Source of the DNA: CALLPQ01 sp038531745
Lineage (GTDB): Bacteria; Pseudomonadota; Alphaproteobacteria; Caulobacterales; Parvularculaceae
Assembly: GCA_038531745.1 (NCBI GenBank)
Contig: JBCBBJ010000002.1
Location: 62,001-126,000 of the forward strand
Reading direction: 5' to 3'
DNA: 64,000 bases
Part shown: positions 59,752-64,000 of the stretch, one piece after another
Position numbering within the stretch: the stretch's first letter is position 1
Layout: every line of letters starts with the position of its first letter
Made by a program: the position numbers and the translations under genes
The notes under the pieces: generated by a model
The model's database searches: none
What the model saw: the letters and a program-made list of their open reading frames with translations, nothing else
What the model was told of the DNA's origin: nothing

Positions 59752-61113
59752 ATGACTGAGAACTTTGATGAAACAAGACAGTTGCAACCACCTTTGAGTG
59801 CCCGCAGGACATTCCCCAGTGGATCAATGGGCAGCGGAATACAAGCTGCTGGGGAACGCGCGCTTCGCCCGCTTCTGCACCATGACACGCCGGCGCCTTG
59901 GGGTCATAGCTGTCCCTGCCCGGAAGATCGCTGCCAATGCCCGGCACCATCAGGATCAGCCGTCGGCCATCAAGGCGTAATGTGCTTACCCGCAACAGCT
60001 GATGACCCTGACTATATGGTTGGTATCAAGAAACGCCAATCCCGTCTTGATGGGCGTCTTGTTGCCATTATTAAATTCCTTATACAAATTATTGTCCTTC
60101 TCGCCTTTGTCACCGCAAGTGTCTTTGCCGCGACCTATTACAGTAAATTTATTCGGAAAATCAGTTATGAAAGCGGGTATGGCACCGGCTATAGCGACGG
60201 CCAACAACAGACAAATGCGCGATTTTTTCCGTACACAGTCACGCCAGAAGGGGGCCCTTGCACCGTTTGGGCCGAAGGTTTGTGCGAAGAAGCGCAAAAC
60301 GCCCAAGCAGCCATCCGCTTTTCCCGCTACTATCTAAATATGGGCGACGCATTGAGCGCCGTACGCGACTGGGATCAAGCACTGCGCTTTTACCGACAAT
60401 CGATTTTCCTGGGGAGTTCCAACGGCGCCCAGGCGGCAATTTTGTCAGCCAAACGGATCCAGTTTCAATTGATGACATGTGAGTATGATGACGCAAGTCT
60501 GGCCAGGATTTCTTTCGGATATGAAAACAACCCCCTCGGCGCCCTTATCGAAATGCGCCAGAAGCAGACGGCACTAAAAGCGCTTGGCTATTATCGTGAC
60601 CATATCAATAATCAGTATACGCCGGCAACGCGTGCGGCGATCCGTAACTTTCAGGGTGATTTGTGGTTTGATCAGACCGGTGTTTTAACCGCCGAACAAA
60701 CAGCACTATTAATCTGCGGCGGCGCGCAGATTGCCAAAGATAGCGCATCGGAAAACATATTGGGCATCATGTATGCTGGCGGCTTAGGCGTGCGCCAGAG
60801 CACCGACTTCGCCCTGAACTGGTTCAACAATGCGGCACTAAATCATAGTGCCGATGCCGCCTGGAACCTTGCGCTGATGTATGGCACTGGCACCGTGCGG
60901 GCCAGCGTTCTGGTGTGCGATGCGGTTCAAAATGCCGAACGCGCAGATAGCTATTTGAGCGAAGCGGCTGGCCTTGGCCACCCGGCGGCGCGGCATGCAA
61001 TCGGCAAATATCCTTCAGATGACGCTTCAACCCGCTGGCGCAAACTGCGCGGTGATCTGAGTGCACCCGAAATTCTCGACCGTGTGGGTCGTGGATGTAA
61101 TCCCAATCAATAG
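59752..61113 (+). CDS. Membrane-anchored Sel1-repeat protein with possible peptidoglycan-binding-like segment
   Basis: 453 residues from ATG 59752, with GAGGAGTGGGAGAG just upstream. The first ~90 residues are low-complexity, Pro/Cys/Gly-rich and odd. A membrane helix follows (LVAIIKFLIQIIVLLAFVTASVFAA), then a periplasmic region with YRDHINNQYTPATRAAIRNFQGDLWFDQTGVLT, which resembles a peptidoglycan-binding-1 helix bundle, and Sel1-like repeats (ILGIMYAGGLGVRQSTDFALNWFNNAALNHSADAAWNLALMYGTGT). An envelope scaffold is likely. First of a three-gene rightward operon diverging from the CRP-type gene. Confidence 0.75.
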   Translation: MTENFDETRQLQPPLSARRTFPSGSMGSGIQAAGERALRPLLHHDTPAPWGHSCPCPEDRCQCPAPSGSAVGHQGVMCLPATADDPDYMVGIKKRQSRLDGRLVAIIKFLIQIIVLLAFVTASVFAATYYSKFIRKISYESGYGTGYSDGQQQTNARFFPYTVTPEGGPCTVWAEGLCEEAQNAQAAIRFSRYYLNMGDALSAVRDWDQALRFYRQSIFLGSSNGAQAAILSAKRIQFQLMTCEYDDASLARISFGYENNPLGALIEMRQKQTALKALGYYRDHINNQYTPATRAAIRNFQGDLWFDQTGVLTAEQTALLICGGAQIAKDSASENILGIMYAGGLGVRQSTDFALNWFNNAALNHSADAAWNLALMYGTGTVRASVLVCDAVQNAERADSYLSEAAGLGHPAARHAIGKYPSDDASTRWRKLRGDLSAPEILDRVGRGCNPNQ

Positions 61114-61128
61114 CAAAAGGGGAGATTG

Positions 61129-61758
61129 ATGAAGAACCTAGCCTTATTTGTTGCCGCATTGATGATGTTTGCCACCGGCTGCGTCTCGCCCAGTGAACGC
61201 AATCGGTTTCAGCTGGAAGCGGCCAATCAGATTTGTTCGGTCGCGGCATTGGCAGAAGAAAAGCAAGCCCTACTCACCTCGTCGAATGACAAACGAAAGT
61301 CCATTGCACCAAACCAGAATAAATATGGAACCTACACGGAGGAAAATCGTACTATCCTTGCGCAAAAGCTTGGCGCCTATGACGCGGAGGTGGAGGCAAC
61401 CTACCGGATGGTCACACAAAGCTGCACGGCCTATAATCGGTGCCTAGAACGAAATGGACATAAAGAAACCCAATGTTTGCGGACCGAAAGCATGTGGAAT
61501 CAGGCGCAGCAGCGATTTTCGTCGCTCGCCATTGATCTAAAAGTGATTGAAGCCGACTTGGAACGAGAGCGCATCAAGGCCGCGAGAAAACGATCAAAAC
61601 ATCCGCGAAGATATCATCCATCAAAGACAGGATGTTGCGCGCCCGGTTATGCGTGCGGCTATGACCACTGCGAACGCCCACCCTATAATCCACCGCGCCC
61701 ACCGCTTTCATGCTGTGATACGGTCAATAATATCTTTACTGATTGTTGTGTGAGGTAG
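61129..61758 (+). CDS. Lipoprotein with Cys-rich C-terminal tail
   Basis: About 209 residues from ATG 61129 (GGGGAG upstream). A lipoprotein signal peptide ends at FATGC. The body is a long charged helix (ANQICSVAALAEEKQALL; WNQAQQRFSSLAIDLKVIEADLERERIKAARKRSKHPRRY). The last 40 residues are Cys- and Pro-rich with pairs of adjacent Cys (GCCAPGYACGYDHCERP; SCCDTV; DCCVR), suggesting a small disulfide knot or a metal site. No family is recognised. It lies 15 bases after the Sel1-type gene and seven before the next. Confidence 0.75.
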   Translation: MKNLALFVAALMMFATGCVSPSERNRFQLEAANQICSVAALAEEKQALLTSSNDKRKSIAPNQNKYGTYTEENRTILAQKLGAYDAEVEATYRMVTQSCTAYNRCLERNGHKETQCLRTESMWNQAQQRFSSLAIDLKVIEADLERERIKAARKRSKHPRRYHPSKTGCCAPGYACGYDHCERPPYNPPRPPLSCCDTVNNIFTDCCVR

Positions 61759-61764
61759 GAGACA

Positions 61765-62187
61765 ATGGCGCAATCTTATGCTTTTCACTGGCAAGTGGGC
61801 ATCAAGTCCGGGTTGGTCGGCGCGCTCACGATCTTTGCCCATGGTGCTCTTGCATCCGGCGTATCAGCAACCCCGCAAATGCCGGGACGTACCCAACCCA
61901 GCAATACCATTCGCCTGTTGCTGGGGGTGGCCGATGCCGCCAATGACGCTCGGGCCATATCTGATGCGCAAGTTAGCTGCACCTGGCTCAACAAACGGGT
62001 TCGTTTGCAGACCGACAGAACAGGTAAAACCACGGTCACTGTGACCGTCCCCAGATCTATCCCCACACAGCTTATCACTGTTCAGTGTACGGTCAGCCAT
62101 CCGCGCTATGTGCGCGCAGCGTTCTCACGGGATATGAACAAAGTGACCTCGCCGCACCCCGTTCAAATCAAACTGCGGCGCCGTTAG
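61765..62187 (+). CDS. Small secreted beta-sandwich-like protein of unknown function
   Basis: 140 residues. An N-terminal hydrophobic stretch (GIKSGLVGALTIFAHGALASG) acts as signal peptide. The mature part has strands consistent with a small Ig-like or carboxypeptidase-regulatory-like fold (DAQVSCTWLNKRVRLQTDRTGKTTVTVTV, LITVQCTVSHPRYVRAAFSRDM) and two Cys that may pair. GGAG lies five bases before the ATG. Last gene of the operon; it converges on lptC with a 54-base gap. This fold guess is weak. Confidence 0.68.
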   Translation: MAQSYAFHWQVGIKSGLVGALTIFAHGALASGVSATPQMPGRTQPSNTIRLLLGVADAANDARAISDAQVSCTWLNKRVRLQTDRTGKTTVTVTVPRSIPTQLITVQCTVSHPRYVRAAFSRDMNKVTSPHPVQIKLRRR

Positions 62188-62241
62188 CTGTTTGGTATTA
62201 AGCATGGAGTGCTGCGACCATGCCCGCCGCGACGTTGCCAA

Positions 62242-62982
62242 TCAATTACCGCTTGCCTGGGGCTTCGGTTCGAACTTCATCAGAACATTACCGCGAAAGA
62301 TCACGCGGCGCTCCCCATTGAAAATTTCGACCTTATCGGCGCGTAATTTGCCCCGGTCCGATTGGCCCGTAACACCGCTTTCGCTCGTCATGGTTTCTCC
62401 ATCAATGGAGACGATCGCCGCGGGCGAGCGCAGCACATAATTACGCCCATTGATGACCCGTTCCAACGTCACATCATCCTCAAGCGAAAGCAGCTTTTCC
62501 TCGGATTTGAATTGACCCCGATTGGCGCGCGCAAGCATGTCATCATTGCCGTCATTGATCGTTGCGCTGGGGTTTTCCAAGATCACCACTTTATCGGACT
62601 CGCGGTCCTGTATGGCGGTGGCAGCAGTAATTTTATAGGGCTGCCCATCATCGTCAATGCCCGCGAAAGTGGGGTTTGTCATGGCGCCCGCCTCTGGCAT
62701 CACCTCATCAAGCGCCAGGTCCTCAAGGCGGGTATTATCTTCGGGCTTGTTCTGACTGGCCACAAAAAAGATGATGAGAAGGATGACAGCCAATCCAGGC
62801 AGCACATAGCGCAAGACACGCACGGTACGGGACCGCGCCTCGGCCTGTGCACCGGTGAGCCGACGCGCCGTGGGCAAGTTTTCCAGACGCGGGCCCCGCC
62901 CGGTACCGGCCCGTGACCCTGCATCAGGGCGGGCACCGGCCATAGATGGCGAGGGTGGCGTTTGCGATGTCATGGCGCCCAT
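62242..62982 (-). CDS. lptC: LPS export system protein LptC
   Basis: About 246 residues from ATG 62982. A ~70-residue Pro/Arg-rich cytoplasmic segment precedes one membrane helix (VLPGLAVILLIIFFVAS). The periplasmic part has the LptC/OstA-type strand pattern: MTNPTFAGIDDDGQPYKITAATAIQD, ATINDGNDDMLARANRGQFKSEEKLLSLEDDVTLE, and GKLRADKVEIFNGERRVIFRGNVLMKF. It hands LPS to LptA. The open frame continues upstream to a TTG at 63093 that overlaps hisI; that extension has another hydrophobic stretch but no ribosome-binding site. It is separated from lptA by the 53.8-62.2 kb island. Confidence 0.85.
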   Translation of the reverse strand: MGAMTSQTPPSPSMAGARPDAGSRAGTGRGPRLENLPTARRLTGAQAEARSRTVRVLRYVLPGLAVILLIIFFVASQNKPEDNTRLEDLALDEVMPEAGAMTNPTFAGIDDDGQPYKITAATAIQDRESDKVVILENPSATINDGNDDMLARANRGQFKSEEKLLSLEDDVTLERVINGRNYVLRSPAAIVSIDGETMTSESGVTGQSDRGKLRADKVEIFNGERRVIFRGNVLMKFEPKPQASGN

Positions 62983-63079
62983 GTACCGGGAAAACCTGAA
63001 CAATACCAGAAGCACCGCCACAAGTATCACGGGCGGTAAGCCCTGCCAGGTCATGGCGGCGTCGCAGGAGCGTAGCTGA

Positions 63080-63472
63080 TTAATCGTCAACAAAGCGCAG
63101 TGTTGCCGTGGCGGCGTTATTGCCTTCTATCGCGCGGTAAAAGCAGGATCTGCGTCCGGTATGACAGGCGGCGCCCGTTTGCTCCACCGTCAGAATAATC
63201 GCGTCCTGGTCGCAATCCACAAGGATGGCGTGCACTTTCTGCGTATGGCCGGAGGTTTCGCCCTTGCGCCAAAGCGATTGACGCGACCGGGACCAATAAA
63301 CCGCCCGCCCTTCGGCAAGGGTTGCGGCAAGCGCCTCGGCATTCATATGCGCCACCATCAAGATCGCCCCGGACTGGTAATCCTGGGCAATCGCGGTGAT
63401 CAATCCGTCAGCGCCATATTTTGGCACGAATGTCGTTGTCGCGTCGGCGGGGGTCGGGGATCGCGTGTTCAT
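63080..63472 (-). CDS. hisI: Phosphoribosyl-AMP cyclohydrolase
   Basis: 130 residues, the normal size of the single-function enzyme. Conserved elements are MVAHMNAEALAATLAEGRAVYWSRSRQSLWRKGETSG, the metal-binding DCDQDAIIL (zinc Cys between acidic magnesium ligands) and the closing ACHTGRRSCFYR with the two further zinc Cys. It opens the purine ring of phosphoribosyl-AMP in the third step of histidine synthesis. No phosphoribosyl-ATP pyrophosphatase (hisE) domain is fused. Other his genes are not in the window. It lies just upstream of lptC in one orientation. Confidence 0.97.
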   Translation of the reverse strand: MNTRSPTPADATTTFVPKYGADGLITAIAQDYQSGAILMVAHMNAEALAATLAEGRAVYWSRSRQSLWRKGETSGHTQKVHAILVDCDQDAIILTVEQTGAACHTGRRSCFYRAIEGNNAATATLRFVDD

Positions 63473-63527
63473 AAAGCGGGTGTAGCCGCTACGCCCCGGC
63501 GTTGCAAAATTCTACCGGTGCCGCGGC

Positions 63528-64000
63528 TTAGCCCATGAGACTGTCGTCACCATCCTTAAAGCCCGCGGCGCGTTCGGCGCTGGGGAAGAAGAGGAAGGCG
63601 AGGAGCAGGATGTAACTTGCGTAATCCCAACTCATGGCCAGAGCCCAAACATCGGAGAAAATCTGAAAATTTTTCAGGACAGCGTCGCGCGGTGTGATCA
63701 CGGACAAACCCGGTACCACTTCTTTGTCCACAACGGCCTGCGTGCGCGAGACACGCGCTGGCGGTGTGTCCCCATCGTCACCAGGCCAGATCAGCACCCG
63801 GAAAATATCAAGACCGCGTTCGGGGGAGCGTTCACGCGCAGACAATAACGGCTTTGGCGGTTTGCGCCGTTTCTGGCGGGCAACGAGTTTGCCAAGCGCT
63901 GTCTTTACCTGACCTGCATAGCGATCAATCACCGCCGCCTGAATGTCACCGCGGCGAGAATTCTTGGTACTGATGGGTTTGGGGTTGGCCCGGTCAAAAC
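63528..64000 (-). CDS. Unidentified membrane-associated protein, C-terminal part (5' end outside window)
   Basis: The frame is open to the right window edge, so about the last 157 residues are visible. They hold a basic helical segment (IDRYAGQVKTALGKLVARQKRRKPPKPLL), LDIFRVLIWPGDDGDTPPARVSRTQ, and one hydrophobic helix near the C-terminus (DYASYILLLAFLFFPSAE), then a short acidic tail. No family is recognised. A GTG at 63932 could act as an internal start, but the upstream frame remains plausible coding sequence. It lies 55 bases upstream of hisI, same orientation. Confidence 0.6.
   Translation of the reverse strand, partial: FDRANPKPISTKNSRRGDIQAAVIDRYAGQVKTALGKLVARQKRRKPPKPLLSARERSPERGLDIFRVLIWPGDDGDTPPARVSRTQAVVDKEVVPGLSVITPRDAVLKNFQIFSDVWALAMSWDYASYILLLAFLFFPSAERAAGFKDGDDSLMG

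Noticed and set aside
1..64000. CRISPR arrays, rRNA, tRNA and riboswitches
   Set aside because: Scanned by eye for spaced direct repeats, tRNA-like TTCGA/TTCAA loops and CCA ends in gaps; nothing convincing was found, though a covariance search was not possible.

Overview
The window reads as chromosomal DNA of a free-living, probably aquatic alphaproteobacterium. The evidence is gene content: an rpoN-lptB-lptA-(island)-lptC-hisI region, a ydbH-ynbE-ydbL cell-envelope operon, a PEP-CTERM/XrtA-type exopolysaccharide module, an ECF sigma/anti-sigma pair with a Spy-like periplasmic protein, a peptidase plus POT peptide transporter, and NuoG with the usual alphaproteobacterial C-terminus. The genus cannot be set from sequence alone; Kordiimonadales- or Sphingomonadales-like lineages would fit. 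No rRNA, tRNA, CRISPR array, intact insertion sequence or prophage was recognised.

Layout. 0-9.1 kb: the 3' end of gluQ, a giant CSLREA/beta-helix/RTX exoprotein, an ABC-F protein (uup) and small unknown genes, one with a striking hairpin over its start codon. 9.3-13.7 kb: a two-gene RND efflux operon with a palindrome over its promoter. 13.9-22.9 kb: exopolysaccharide genes (BY-kinase, Wzz-like protein, prsT, XrtA-associated ATPase, two GT2 glycosyltransferases), without the exosortase itself. 23-28.5 kb: lpdA, a small membrane protein, and ydbH-ynbE-ydbL. 28.7-31.1 kb: ECF sigma, anti-sigma, Spy-like protein and EF-hand protein. 31.3-39.5 kb: acyl-CoA ligase, gpmA, isoaspartyl peptidase/asparaginase, a DUF2807 protein, a solitary nuoG and a serine hydrolase.

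40.0-44.3 kb is a visibly AT-richer accessory block: two small secreted unknowns, a secreted PLAT-domain protein and a LuxR-type regulator fused to an alpha/beta-hydrolase fold that has lost its catalytic Ser and His. 44.7-50.5 kb holds a methyltransferase, a DPP-IV-like peptidase, a POT transporter and a hydrolase. From 50.5 kb the minus strand carries rpoN, lptB and lptA.

The most interesting region is 53.8-62.2 kb, inserted between lptA and lptC, genes that are normally adjacent. It holds a minus-strand operon of a membrane TIR-TPR protein, a secreted unknown and a TPR/SLOG-like/class III cyclase protein. Upstream is a CRP-family regulator that keeps its cyclic-nucleotide-binding residues. 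Diverging from it is an envelope operon of a TM/Sel1 protein, a Cys-rich lipoprotein and a secreted protein. The shared promoter region has two copies of a CRP-family-like dyad (GTAAC-N4-GTTAC and a degenerate copy). I infer a nucleotide-signalling or defence-like module: the cyclase makes a signal, the CRP-type protein reads it, and the TIR and envelope proteins are effectors. This is inference from architecture and order only.
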